Below are positions 1-11,582 of a stretch of 64,000 bases of DNA, piece after piece. A program made the position numbers and the translations under genes. Position 1 is the first letter of the stretch; every line of letters begins with the position of its first letter. Location of the stretch: assembly GCA_015143295.1 (NCBI GenBank), contig CM026565.1:15746041-15810040 (forward strand), written 5' to 3'. This DNA is from Tetracentron sinense. Lineage: Eukaryota; Streptophyta; Magnoliopsida; Trochodendrales; Trochodendraceae. The notes beneath the pieces are model-generated. The model saw only the letters and a program-made list of their open reading frames with translations. It did no database searches and was not told the DNA's origin.

Positions 1-387
1 CTACGTTGTCAGAGCTACGTTGTCCGTGCCTTATCAGAGCTACGTTGTCTGTGCCTTATCCGAGCTACGTTGTCAGAGCTACGTTGTCTGAGCCATATTC
101 TTTGTGCCTACTGAGCTACAATCTCCAGAGCATAACACCAGAGCTCGTCCTCAAGTGCATATACCCAGTGACCTCACGATAAGTATCTCTATACTATTAT
201 GTTCATATGTTCATGTGCTTGTGCCTTATGTTCATGTGTTTGTGCCTTATACTGACTTTATCATCGGAGCTTATTTCAGGGTGCACACCCGCACCCTCAG
301 ACTCATTCACAGGTGGAGTTTTGCTATCATTCCTTTACCAGCTGAGCAGCTACAGACGTGTGGCATGTACGGGATTTTCCCTTTCAA
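1..387. repeat. Direct duplication, copy 1 (cut by window edge)
   Basis: Positions 1-387 match 2359-2747 almost base for base, with a constant offset of 2358; the only differences I saw are single substitutions and one extra T near the end. The match stops at the same internal point in both copies, after ccctttcaa. It could be an LTR pair, a tandem duplication or two insertions of one repeat; the left limit cannot be seen. Confidence 0.8.
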
Positions 388-1663
388 AATGGCGCCGTTT
401 GTGGGAATACGTTGTGCCGAATCCGTTGTCACGTTGTCTGTTATGAGTAGTGCTGAGCTCGTTGTCCGTTGTGAGTTGCACAACGTACTCGTTGTCTGAT
501 GCACAACATATACGCTGTTTGTGCCTTATCCGAGCTACGTCTGAATGGGGCTTTCACTGCATGGCAACAATCAAGAGGTAATTATCGAGTGCATTCTCAT
601 CCTCAAATGATTTATCAATTGAACTGTCCAGTGCATGCTCTGGTGAATTTTCAATATCAAGTGAATTTCGAAGTGACTTATCAAGTGAAAGATCAAGAGA
701 AGCGACCAGTGCCATATCAAGTAAAAAACATCGTGAATGCAATGTCAAATGATGTCTTATCTGATATGTCTGAATACGGTGATGAGACACTTGTAGCTTC
801 TTAATGACATGTCATCCGAGCAAGGTGTCTTACCACACGGTTCAACACATATCTAAGCATGATGCTCACTACGGGACCTCTGTGACTCAGTCAGATGCAT
901 TGCTCGGTAAGCGACCAATTGACTTATTTTTATGCAATGCCATCTGAGCATGGTGTCATGATGCCCCATTACGAGTCATTCGCGTGAGATAGCATTTGTC
1001 TATATTTATGATGATTTTTACTGCAAACTCATCTCTGTGCTTATCAAGTGAATCTCTGTGCTCATGCATCTTCACGTGTTCATGCACATTCTCGTGCTCG
1101 AAGTACCTAATGACTTCATTTTTCTTGGTGTTGTGATACATGTACATTCCCGTTGCTCTCTAACACATGCTCTGAGGTACTATGCACGAGAAGCAATTGC
1201 TCTGACCTGACTAGGGGCTGATACAAGCTCGTCTTCGCTGGCACAAGCCCGTCCTCGTTGATGAAAGTTCCTCTTTGTTGTTCGCAAGCTCGGCCTCGTT
1301 GTCAATGATTCGCTCTAACTCCTCGGCGAGCTCTACCTCCACAACATCAGTCTTCATGGGAAAGCACAACGTATTAGTGAGAACGAAGCACCTACAATGG
1401 AAGAGAGCGGAGAGTGAGAATTTTACCCATGAAGTATTCTCGGCACCTCGAACGGAGTCCAAGGCACCGAGAAGGGGATAAATGTAACGGATAAAATTCG
1501 TAAAAAGGAGTAAAAAGAAGGGGTAAAATAAGGATTTCTCATGCTAACAAATTCTAACAATTTAGCCGACATAAGCCCACTTGGGCTATGTGCTGGCTCT
1601 CTTGAGTGTTGTCTGACAGGTGACTTCATCATGACTACACAAGACATGATGACTCCAAATGCC

Positions 1664-1671
1664 TATAAATA
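1664..1671 (+). promoter_or_regulatory. Possible LTR TATA box
   Basis: A TATAAATA box lies in the context typical of plant LTR promoters (a pyrimidine/adenine-rich start region follows within ~30 bases, then a purine-rich leader). It is the only promoter-like site seen in the block 1-2747. It may be a remnant of another LTR nested in the minisatellite region. Confidence 0.35.
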
Positions 1672-2358
1672 AGCAAGAATCACCAGAAAGAACAGGAGGA
1701 TGGTGCGAAAGGCAAGAGATGAGAGAAAGGGAAGAAGAAGAAGAGGAAGAGGGAGATCTGAGAAGCTTGAGTCATTCACACCCCTACCCCAAAGGGCTAT
1801 GCAGGCGGCCACTCACCTGATTCTCTCATCTTCCTTTGGTGTTATCCTGCTACTTGATGCTCTTTATGGCCTCACAATCTATTATGGTCACCGGATTCTC
1901 TCAAATAGGCCGTGAATGGTGCTAAAGCCGTTGTAGCGTTGTCTGCTGTGAATGGTGCCGAAGCCGTTGTAGCGTTGTCTACTGTGAATAGTGCCGAATC
2001 CGTTGTCACGTTGTGTTGTGCATAGTGCCGAGCTCGTTGTCCGTTGTCTGATGCACAACGTACACGTTGTCTGATGCACAACATACCCATTGTCTGATGC
2101 ACAACGGATGCACAACGTATACGTTGCTAGAGCTATGTTATCCGAGCTAGAGCTACGTTGTCAGAGCTACGTTGTCGGTGCCTTATCTGAGCTGCGTTGT
2201 CAGAGCTACGTTGTCTGTGCCTTATCTGAGTTACGTTGTCTGTGCCTTATCTGAGCTACGTTGTCAGAGCTATGTTGTCGGTGCCTTATCAGAGCTACGT
2301 TGTCTGTGCCTTATCTGAGCTACGTTGTCGGTGCCTTGTCCGAGCTACGTTATCTGAG

Positions 2359-2747
2359 CTACGTTGTCAGAGCTACGTTGTCCGTGCCTTATCAGAGCTA
2401 CGTTGTCTGTGCCTTATCCGAGCTACGTTGTCAGAGCTACGTTGTCTGAGCCATATTCTTTGTGCCTCCTGAGCTACAATCTCCAGAGCATAACACCAGA
2501 GCTCGTCCTCAAGTGCATATACCCAGTGACCTCACGATAAGTATCTCTATACTATTATGTTCATATGTTCATGTGCTTGTGCCTTATGTTCATGTGCTTG
2601 TGCCTTATACTGACTTTATCATCGGAGCTTATTTCAGGGTGCACACCCGCCCCCTCAGACTCATTCACAGGTGGAGTTTTGCTATCATTCCTCTACCAGC
2701 TGAGCAGCTACAGACGTGTGGCATGTACGGGATTTTTCCCTTTCAAT
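2359..2747. repeat. Direct duplication, copy 2
   Basis: Second copy of the segment at 1-387. It contains the end of the minisatellite and the unique stretch from about 2462 on (agcatataaccc-like sequence with a repeated ttcatgtgcttgtgcc). The flank after 2747 is AT-rich and unrelated to the flank of copy 1. Confidence 0.8.
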
Positions 2748-3721
2748 AATAATTCTAAATATAAAGAATAACAAGACAATTAAACTAAGTATGAATCATT
2801 ATGCAATCACACGATTCATACAAAAGAAGTCATTTCTTCTTTCGTTTTTTTGACTACTAAAATTATCATTGTCAATTTATATGAATAAACCAGGGTAATT
2901 CTAATATATTTATAATTTTTTATAAATTCAGAATTGATAAATATCTAGGGCTGTAAATGGATCAAATTTGGACCGGATATGGCAATAGAGCCGAATTTGA
3001 TTTGAGATCTGTTAGATTTTGAATTATCCCATTCGAATTCCATTTGAATCTAATTATTTATTTGAGATCTTTAGAAATTAATAATTCAATTAACAATTAA
3101 AACTTTTTTGTGGGCAGTGTTGCAATATATTTACAAAGTTAATAATATTATTATACAAAGTTAATATTATTATTATTATTATTTTGGTTTCAAGAATCGG
3201 GATCCGAAGATCGGATCCAAAACTTGATCCAATCCATTGACAACCCTAGTCATATCTTCATACAAGATTAAAATACATATTGCATGAATAAAAATTACCT
3301 GTTAATGAGAACATCTATAAATAAACAGCAATAATTCTATTTTGCTTTAGGCATAAATTTTTTCATGTAACCCATAAGATACAGGCACATTTGATACAAA
3401 AACTTTAGTATACAAAACATACAATATAAAATCTCCATACATCAAAAGTAAATACAGACTGATAGATGTTTTAATAAAATACATCAAATTAGCAATACCA
3501 CTAAAGTTTTATAACCACAAATTAATTTTAATGCAATACGACATTATTACATGACATTCACATGAGAATATAACACATATAATTAACTGTTTTCGAATTA
3601 GTAAAAGGTAATCAGATAAAAATCATCCACATAAGAAAAAAGGCAGTCACATAACATAATTCCTGAAATCCCAAATCTAAATTGCAAAAGTGAAATATCC
3701 CCAAAGCCTATGGTCGACAAT
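2748..3721. other. AT-rich intergenic DNA with one MITE
   Basis: No coding signal. The only structured item is the terminal-inverted-repeat element at 2945-3249; a short (TTA)n run sits near 3166-3183. Confidence 0.6.
2945..3249. mobile_element. hAT-like MITE (CTAGGGYTGTMAATGGAT ends)
   Basis: The 305 bp element starts CTAGGGCTGTAAATGGAT and ends with the near-perfect inverse, ATCCATTGACAACCCTAG. Inside, ggatc/gatcc words mirror each other. TAGGG-type ends with (T)GTMAAYGGAT are common in plant hAT-derived non-autonomous elements. I could not find a clean 8 bp target duplication, so the superfamily is an inference. Related termini occur at 37208 and near 44775. Confidence 0.6.
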
Positions 3722-4333
3722 CTAGGGATTATCTAGCCACTCTATCCATCCAATACGCTGGTCAGGTAGCATTTTCATAAATGCCTCCCTCCATTGTACG
3801 GTGGTTGTTAATGTCGCTATAGCCTTGAATACAGCCTTGCTCTTCTGGTCAACACCCTCCATTTCATGTAACACCTTCATACAAGCGGTCATAGAGAAAG
3901 CATCCACTGGAGTCGGAGGTAGTGGACTAGTTGCTAATAAAATGCTAGCCTCGAGCCTTTTTTGTGTAACTTCTACCAAAGTGTTCAATGCCTTCACAAG
4001 TGCATCCTCGTTCACATTTGATGATGGATCACTATATCGCTTATGACGAGTAAGGGATTCATCATCTATCGGGATCGAACCTTCAACTGGCGTATCACTA
4101 GTAATAGGAGTCCCATCCAATGGTGTGTATGAAACAAAGTCACCCCCATCATCCTGTTGGAGTGAGGCAGCATCACCTGCCATATGCGTCTCATCATCGC
4201 TTTGACCTGTGAGTGAGGCAGCATCACCTGCCATATGCGTCTCATCATCGCTTTGATCTGTGCTAACAGCAGCCCAACCAGTTGCACAATCTCTAAGTGC
4301 CATTGTCATCTCCAAAAGCCCAAGTCTTCTCAA
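3722..4333 (-). pseudogene. C-terminal part of a Myb/SANT-like domain protein
   Basis: A 203-codon open frame; the first in-frame ATG is at residue 9 (about 4309). The final ~60 residues have the look of the conserved C-terminal tail of plant Myb/SANT-like proteins (the family that partners PIF/Harbinger transposases): a helix with MKVLHEMEGV, then KAIATL, then QWREAFMKML and IGWIEWL. The N-terminal DNA-binding SANT domain is not present upstream in any frame that I can follow, so this is a last exon or a truncated copy. The middle is acidic and Ser/Thr-rich and carries a perfect 51 bp tandem duplication giving two copies of QSDDETHMAGDAASL. No obvious transposase lies beside it. Family assignment is moderate; function is not known. 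Confidence 0.45.
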
Positions 4334-6300
4334 ACTAATTCCAAATTCAAACCACCCATGAAAAAACAGGACCAGATTTCAGAATCAAACCCGATAACCC
4401 ATGACAAAAAATGAACATTATGGGGTCTGTGTTGGTAAAAAATTCAGTTCTTCTTTTATAAGTAACGAGATTTCATTTTTTAAAAAAGAAGAAAAATACC
4501 AAGATATTATTCTCTTGAAGAACAGAGTATCAAATTTATGTATGACATCTTGTTGGTCGATGATGATCAACCTATGTTGTAATACTATCAATAAGCTCCT
4601 ATGTATCAGATATAGTTTTCTTCACAACCAGATTTTCTCAAAATACTGTTATTTTTCATACATTGGGTAAGGGGGATTCGGCCACTACTAGTGCTACTGC
4701 TCACTTGAGCAGTCTTTGTTGTTTTAGCAAACCCTAAAATACAATTATTTTAGGAAGCCCTAAAACCACCATTTTTTTCGTGATTCTGATCGAGTCACTT
4801 GCATGGAATAGTAGGGTATATATATATATATATATGACATGCAAGTACAACCTAATATTGCTTAGGTTGAGATGAATACGGAAAGTTTGAGGAGTGGATG
4901 AGGAAGTACCTGGTCGGAGGTCTCTTGGGAGACACGGGCGAACTTTAACCTGGTCTTGTTCTTTTTGAAGGGAAAGAAAAGGAGAAGAATCATCATAGAC
5001 CTTTTTTATATCGGAAGAATGGTGTATCGGACTTTCGATTGAAATATTTGAATTGGATAATCATACTTTAATTATTCTATTATCTTTAGGGTACGGACAT
5101 TGAGTTAGCTTGAACAATGAGTTAGTGATTTCTAAAGAGCAATAGAGTAGGCTCTCTTGTAATTAATATTCTATAATTTAATAATCTCTGATAGTTAATA
5201 AAATTGTAAGGAATTGACTTGTTTCTATAGTGTATAATTAATAATCTCTTATACTTGTTATTTAATAATTTTTTAAGAAAATTCTAATATATTATTAATT
5301 ATAAGAGAAGTTTTTATACTATATTAATACATAGTTATATAGATCTTATAAACACTTTAGCTATATATAATAAGTTATCATATATAATATAAAGTTTTGG
5401 TGTGTTAGCATTATACATTTGTATCTACACGGAGCTTATATGAAAAATACAATACATTCAAAAGAAATTATAAAAAGAAAATTTTTGATGAACTAATATA
5501 ATGATTCTTATATATAATATTCTCTTATAATTAATACAATTCATTTCCACCAAGGTTATTAATTACAAGAGGGTCTAATGTAGTTCGCTCAAAGCCAACT
5601 CAACTGGATGAACTCTAGTTAATTTTTAACTCCTGTGGTTAAAATTTATTTTTCTAAAAACCAAAGGTAGATAGATGGGTGAATCTTAATGATTAGTAAA
5701 TCTTAACCACAGTTAAATGTAACCAAAAGAAGGACACATGGCATTAAAATAGGACCCGAGATGCACCTCCTCGCGTCACCGACCTTAGAAGGTGATTATT
5801 TTCCATTTTGAACAATAGTCGGTCAGCCCAAAAGCTTGACTGATTTAAAAAAGTCTTTTGAATCTTCAAATCCCGAATTCGACCCCATCCCCACCCCTTA
5901 TTTTTCTTATTAGTTATATCTTCTATAACATATATAATTACAATTGCTACGAACCACTCGTCCTTTTGGTGGGCCCATTCAACCTTTTTTCGTTTGTCTT
6001 TTCTCGGTTTAACCTTCAAGAGGAGGGAATGAATTCATTGTTGGTGAGACCGTGTTTTCATAATCGGACCGGTCGTCAAACCGGCTGGGTGGCCAACTCC
6101 CAATTTCACGAGTTTGACCGTGCTTTTTTGTTTATTAAAAAAATAATATTTTCTCATTTATACTCGATTTTGATTGGTTCTTCTTCTGCTTCTACCAGTT
6201 CTAACCAAGTTTTAAAGGGTTCCCATTTTGGGGGTTTTGGGAACTAGTGTGGGACCGGTTCCCGATTTTCCCGGTCCTGATCCTGTTTTAATAACACTGG
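4334..6300. other. AT-rich intergenic DNA
   Basis: About 2 kb with no recognisable gene. It has a short (TA)n tract near 4819-4838, very AT-rich sequence at 5050-5560 with stretches like attaattataagaga, and several short open frames without resemblance to known families. Confidence 0.5.
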
Positions 6301-7870
6301 GTGAGACTTGAGAGATTGAGCATACATATCATATATGTGCTTTAAAGATTGAAGGAGCTGAGCAACAATTGAGGCTCAATTTGGCTCGGCTGTGTTCAAC
6401 CAGATCTTGAATCAACTGTAAAAAGTTGAATACCTTAAAGATGACAGAGGGTACAGATCTCATAGAGCACATTAATGTATTCAATCAGATCTTAAATCAA
6501 CTGCAGAAAGTTGAATACATTAAAGATGATGGAGGGTGCAGATCTCATGGAGTACATTAATGTGTTCAACCAGATCTTGAATCAACTGCAGAAAGTTGAT
6601 GTCAAGGTGGATGAAGAAAACCAGGTTGGAGGGCTTCTTACATCATTTCCGGACTCATATGATCACTTGGTGACAAATCTCATGTATGACAAGGAGACAT
6701 TGCTGATGAAGGAGGTCACAATGACGCCACTCTCTTATGAGATTAGGCGAAAACCATTGTATGATGAGAATAATCATGCCATGGAAAAGGCAGGGACAGA
6801 TCCAAATCCAAGGAAAAAGGGAGGGTCCAATGCTATCATTGCAAATAATTAGGGCACTTCAAAAGGGAGTGTTCGAGACGTGTTGAAGGGAAGATAATTC
6901 TTCAGGAAGAGATTCTTCGACGACAATAGCTACGGACATGGAGTAATACATTAGAGATGCTTTCACAGTCTCCAAAGGTATGGACAATTCTTCCGGTGAG
7001 TAGATTTTAGATTCAGGGGCTTCATGTCATATTTTCTCAAATATAAATTTTTTTGATATATTCCAAAAGGGGACGAGAAAAGTGTTCTTGGGTTATGGAT
7101 CTAAATGTGAAATCACGAGGTTTGATAATATAAAGATAAAAATGTTTGATGGAGTGATTCGAACTTCGAGAGGGGTAACTTGTGTCCCTGAGTTGCTAAA
7201 GAATTTAATATCCCTCGGACAATTAGGCTCTAAGGGTTGTTACACAGTTACAGGTGGAGTTATCAAAATAAAACGGGGAAAGCAGGGATGCTTGATTTTG
7301 ATGAATGGAAAGAAGTGTGGTGGTTTATATCTTCTGGAGGGGAATACAGTGGTTGGTGGAGCTTCGACAAGGTCTGCAGGAAAACGAAAACCTGATGTTG
7401 TGCAGAGGATAGAAGACTCACCTAAAGTCTCTTTCGCAGTCGATGCAGAGATGGGTATTCCGGTAGGTTTTCGTAAGAGTGGAGATGGTGATGATGTGCC
7501 TTTGAGGGGAGAGGACAAGTCTATGTCCTCATCCGATGTTCTTCTAGAATGAAGGATGAGTTTCAGGCTACACATGAATTTTGACCATGTTTTGTCGAAT
7601 CCGATGGAGTGCTTTCCGGGATGGATTCGAGAGTGTGTGTAGCTAGTGAGTCTCTTTTTCAGATGGTGCAGAGACGGACAAGGTCAAAACGATTGTTTGT
7701 GGTAATTACAAACGGGGTTACAAAACTTTGAGAGAGGTTTTAGTTCGAGGTGGAGGTTCTTCCCGGATATAGGTGAGGAGGTGTTCTATCTTGGAGGTTT
7801 GCTTGGTGATTAGCAAATCGGTTCTCTTGGTTCGTGGTGGTATCGCAGAATTCTTGTCAAGGTGGAGATT
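6300..7870 (+). mobile_element. Copia element D: decayed gag/protease region and PPT
   Basis: Remnant of a Ty1/copia internal region upstream of its 3' LTR. Visible in order: gag with ...LTSFPDSYDHLV... (6511-6850); a zinc knuckle around 6832-6880 with the CxxC...H spacing broken by a stop; the protease motif LDSGASCHIF near 7005-7040; and the GAG-pre-integrase stretch with CVPELLKNLISLGQL (7082-7300). Integrase, reverse transcriptase and RNase H are gone, so a large internal deletion brought the 3' end (7640-7870) close to gag. The purine tract ending ggtggagatt at 7858-7870 is the polypurine tract directly before the LTR. Several stops and frameshifts are present. Confidence 0.8.
6392..6603 (+). 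repeat. 85 bp tandem triplication inside copia gag
   Basis: The segment starting gtgttcaaccagatcttg recurs at 6392, 6477 and 6562, exactly 85 bp apart each time; the third copy runs on into normal gag. Because 85 is not a multiple of three, the repeat shifts the frame. Units 1 and 2 have diverged by a handful of substitutions, so the duplication is not recent. Confidence 0.85.
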
Positions 7871-8244
7871 TGTAAAATTTGGCTCGAGTTGACAAAACTA
7901 AGAAAGGCCGATCGATCGGTGGCACGCGACAGAATCGACTTGGAGAGCCGATCGATCGGCCATAGCGGGATTTTCTGGGAAAATTCTGATTTTGAGTATT
8001 TTATGTTTTAGGAAACTCCTATTACGAGAGGAGACTTTCTAATTGTCTAGGACTCCGAGTTTAGGCCTATAAATATGTAGTTATAAGTCTAGGGTTTTTA
8101 TCTTGAAAATCAAAGGGTTAATGCAATAGCATTGGGAGTTGGAGATAATAGAAAGGGTTAGAGCATACTAGGGCTTGAGAAATGTTTAATGGATGATAGA
8201 TAGAGATTCTTCTTTGGGTTTTCATAGAGAAGGTGAGTTGAGTG
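7871..8244 (+). mobile_element. Copia D 3' LTR, first part
   Basis: The LTR starts TGTAAAATTTGG directly after the polypurine tract. It includes a likely promoter region around 8060-8075 (cctataaatatg). It is interrupted at 8244/8245 by LTR A and resumes at 15822. The two parts together give about 535 bp, a normal copia LTR length. It contains two ccgatcgatcgg palindromes near 7909 and 7950. Confidence 0.75.
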
Positions 8245-9914
8245 TGCTAGACATTATGTCTTAAAAAGTCATTTAGATTGTAAGATTCTTATTGATTAGA
8301 TTAATAAAGACATCTTCTTTATCTATTGTGAATCCATTATAGGCAATTGACCAAGATCATGAGATGATCTATACGATATGAGATATCGAACAAGGTCCCT
8401 AGGTTATATTGTAGGAAAGCTACGTGATTGGTTATGGACTGACACATGTAGCTAAAGCTTTTCAGTTCCTTATACCTTATAGAGTCACAACTATGGGTGA
8501 AGCTAGGCACTTCACTTATATGGCTGCTACAATGGTTAGATGTTCTCAATGGTTGAGATGTAGTTTATTCTCGAACTACTGTAGTGAAGACTATACATCG
8601 GCATATGCGTGTTTAAATATACATTGACTGATTGCATACAATGAGAGACCTCTTGCATAAACATACTATCAAATAGTTGATCTCTCATTCACATTGAACA
8701 ATTTTGATGATCCTTAGATCTGATGAGTTCATTTATAACTGAGCAATGATCTGACTATTTTAATTGCACATAAGTACTCTCTACCTGAGGAATTACGATA
8801 CAGTGACAGTTGGATAATCAGAAAGCTGTTCGAGTCATAATGAATTTCAAACAAGAAATTAATCCATGCTCATTAAATTGAGAGATTATCCAAGTTTCGG
8901 GTAAGACAGTACATTAAGCTTAAAGCCTACGCAGATGATTTTGAAATCAAATATGTTTGAAATATATTTTTTAATAAAATATATTATACTAAATAAAAGA
9001 TTTTTTCAAATGTTTTGAAAATGAGAAATTGTTTCTCATGGTTTAATTAAATGTCATGGAAACCCGGATGATATACAAAAGGCTATGGGTTAGATAGTAT
9101 CATAATCTCGAAGGCCTATTAGGGATAATGTTATTGGAAGGATCAATCGAATAAAATAGTTCATGTGGCGGGATCCTTTTTGGTTTATGTTATTTTACTG
9201 GGATTCAATTGCAACATAGATATCTTACGTCACTTGCAATTCCGATGTCTTTCCTATTATAGGGTCAATGGGATAACACTGGATAAGCCAGGATTAGAAT
9301 GTCCCAGAGCAATCTGTGGAGGTGCTCATAAAGAAATACAAGCTTGTATAAATAGATTAAATGTTAATCTATAATTTTAGATTAAATGTTAATCTAATAA
9401 AAGAGATTAAATAATAATTATTTGACAAACCAAATATAAGGGAATATGGGTTTGACCCATATTCATAAAACCCATATTAAGATGGACCTTATTGGTGGGT
9501 CTAAGCCCATGGATAGACACCCTAAAGTGGCGCCCACTTTTCCCTATGTTTAAGGGATTTTGGTTAGTAGATAATTATTAATTAATTATACCTTATCTAA
9601 TTAGATTAGAACATTACTTGGAAGTGAAGAAACAAAAGAGATAAGGATTATTCCTAATCCCTACCATGATGATCATGCCCCTTGGAGAATCTAAATTGTC
9701 TAGATTCAATGTATCCCTAAATTTTAGGGAGTTGATTATATCCCTTTAATTAAGGAGTCCTTTTAGGAAAAAGAATCCTAAAATAGAAAATTTGTTATAA
9801 CTAACTTATTGTGGATAAACTAGGAGTTTATATTAATAACAAGAGTTATCATTATTAGAAACTCTAATGGATAACTATCATTATAGGATAATAATCAAAG
9901 ATATGGATAAGATC
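8245..9914 (+). mobile_element. Solo LTR A, first part
   Basis: LTR A starts TGCTAGACATTATG and ends ATTCCCTTCA at 15816; flanks are GAGTG (8240-8244) and GAGTA (15817-15821), a target duplication with one mismatch. After removing the two nested elements B and C it is about 2163 bp. The inverted copy at 27521-29630 confirms both the start and the continuity across the insertions. No internal region of element A is present, so it is a solo LTR. The retrotransposon lineage is not identified. Confidence 0.85.
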
Positions 9915-10811
9915 TGTAGAACCCCGGAACCTGAGTTCACTGAGCTATGAATAGTGTCAGTGAATAGTATCCTTGTATGGTATGTGTAAAGGCCTAAAAC
10001 CTTCCATTTTGTTCTTGGCAGTATGATGAGTCAAATGAGAGTTTAGGTGCGTGTGTTGAGGCTCAAAAATAGAGTACAAAGATGCTCTAAGTGGGGAAAG
10101 CATAGGTATAAATATCCTAAGTGCTTAAAAGGGTTGTGAGTGAATAGTGCGGTGAATAGTGCTAGTGTGCGAAGCATAAAGAGGCCGGGGCCTCTCATGT
10201 ATGTTGGTGTGAATTCAGTGATCACCTAGGTGGTTTAAAAAACTATGTGGGGATGAGTCACGAGGTATGAGTAGGGTGTTGGACCCAAGGGAAAAGAGTG
10301 TGAAAAAACTTGAAATGTTCCAAGTGTTAAGGAGGTATGTCTTGACATTTCCTCAACTTTAAGGAGCTCTAGAATTCTCACCACTGATCAGAATCGAGTG
10401 ATTCCTGAATTTTTAGAAAGGTATTGAAACCCTCTTTGAGGTTCATGCCTTACATTTTTTCAGATTTTGAGTAGAAGTTAGGTGAAATGTGGGTTTTCCA
10501 AAAGCGGGTCTGCTGTCAATTCAGCAGTCATTTTGGACCAGTAATCTTTAGGGCCATTTTGGAATATGAATACAAAATAATTAGGATTTTCACAAAACAT
10601 GAAAGTTGTTCTTCTTTGAATGAAAAGTCCAACACAAGTTAAATCTTCAAAATCTGATGAACGAGTCAAAAGTTATGGTCAAAATACCAAAGCAGGAAAA
10701 ACAGGAAACAGGGTGACCAAATCGGTCGACCGGTTAGCTGGGTTTTTGGTCTGTAGCCGACTTCCAGGATATTTTTAAGGGTATGGGGGTCTTTGGGCAA
10801 CCCCCTTGGCC

Positions 10812-10818
10812 TATTTAA
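10812..10818 (+). promoter_or_regulatory. Likely TATA box of LTR B
   Basis: TATTTAA in the context ggcctatttaaacacc, followed ~40 bases later by the gggtttctacaaccctaagc leader and a GA-rich stretch, as in plant LTR leaders. It lies ~900 bp into the LTR. The hairpin array would start about 770 bases downstream, in the transcribed leader. Confidence 0.5.
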
Positions 10819-11582
10819 ACACCATTTTCGTGGGTGTTAGGGTTTCTACAACCCTAAGCATACTTTTGACATAAATTTGAGGGAGAAGAAAGGGGAGAAA
10901 GAAGAGCAACTTGGTGCTTGCTTAGGTGTTCTTGTTTTGTTATCACTTTAGTGTTTTCAATCAAAGAGGGAGCTCCTTCTTGCTTCTCAGCTTGTTCTAG
11001 AGCACTTAGATCAAAGGGATTTGATCTATAAAGGTAGATACACTGTACTAGATTTTAATGCCATAACCCATATTGTAAAAGTAAGATAGAAAATCTGTAT
11101 CGGTGATGTGAGTTGATTTGTGATGCCTCTATGCCTTAACCCAAAGCATGAAAAACGTGTATTTTTACTACTTAGTAATTGTGTGATGATTCAATTGAGA
11201 AAAACATGATTAAACGACTGAGTTTTGGGAAAAACTAAGAAAAAAACCTATGTGCTTTGATGAAGACAAGTAGAAAATCCTACTAGTTATGATATGATGA
11301 TTCTATGGTTAATACCAACTGAATGAAATGATTATATGATGAATTCAAGCATGTGCCATGTGTAAGTGATTATGTGATTGAGATTAAATGAAGTAGAAAA
11401 GCATGTGCTATATGATCACGTGTTTCTAATTGTCTACCATATTCACTCACCATTGTATATGAACACCGTATATGCATGAGCGAGCTTTCGTATATGTACA
11501 TGTATTGTAAAAGCAAGCAAAAGAAGAAAAGCAAAGCAATTGTAAAGAACGCAAAGTAAAAGATGATAAACAAGCATTTGTA

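Larger units (their letters stand above)
1..2747. repeat. Minisatellite-rich retroelement-derived block
   Basis: The block is built from many diverged copies of a ~12-25 bp motif of the form gagctacgttgtc with gtgccttatc spacers (dense at 1-100, 2120-2450), plus gtgaatggtgccgaagccgttg-type units at 1915-2110. The same motifs, in the same order and orientation, occupy 32600-33100 inside solo LTR F, so I infer that this is the U3-like part of a related LTR family. Open frames here are rich in Ser/Tyr/Val repeats created by the minisatellite and are not genes. The left edge lies outside the window. Confidence 0.7.

Noticed and set aside
104-504. Overlapping open frames in the first 500 bases
   Set aside because: They are read through acgttgtc minisatellite units in several frames and have no family resemblance.
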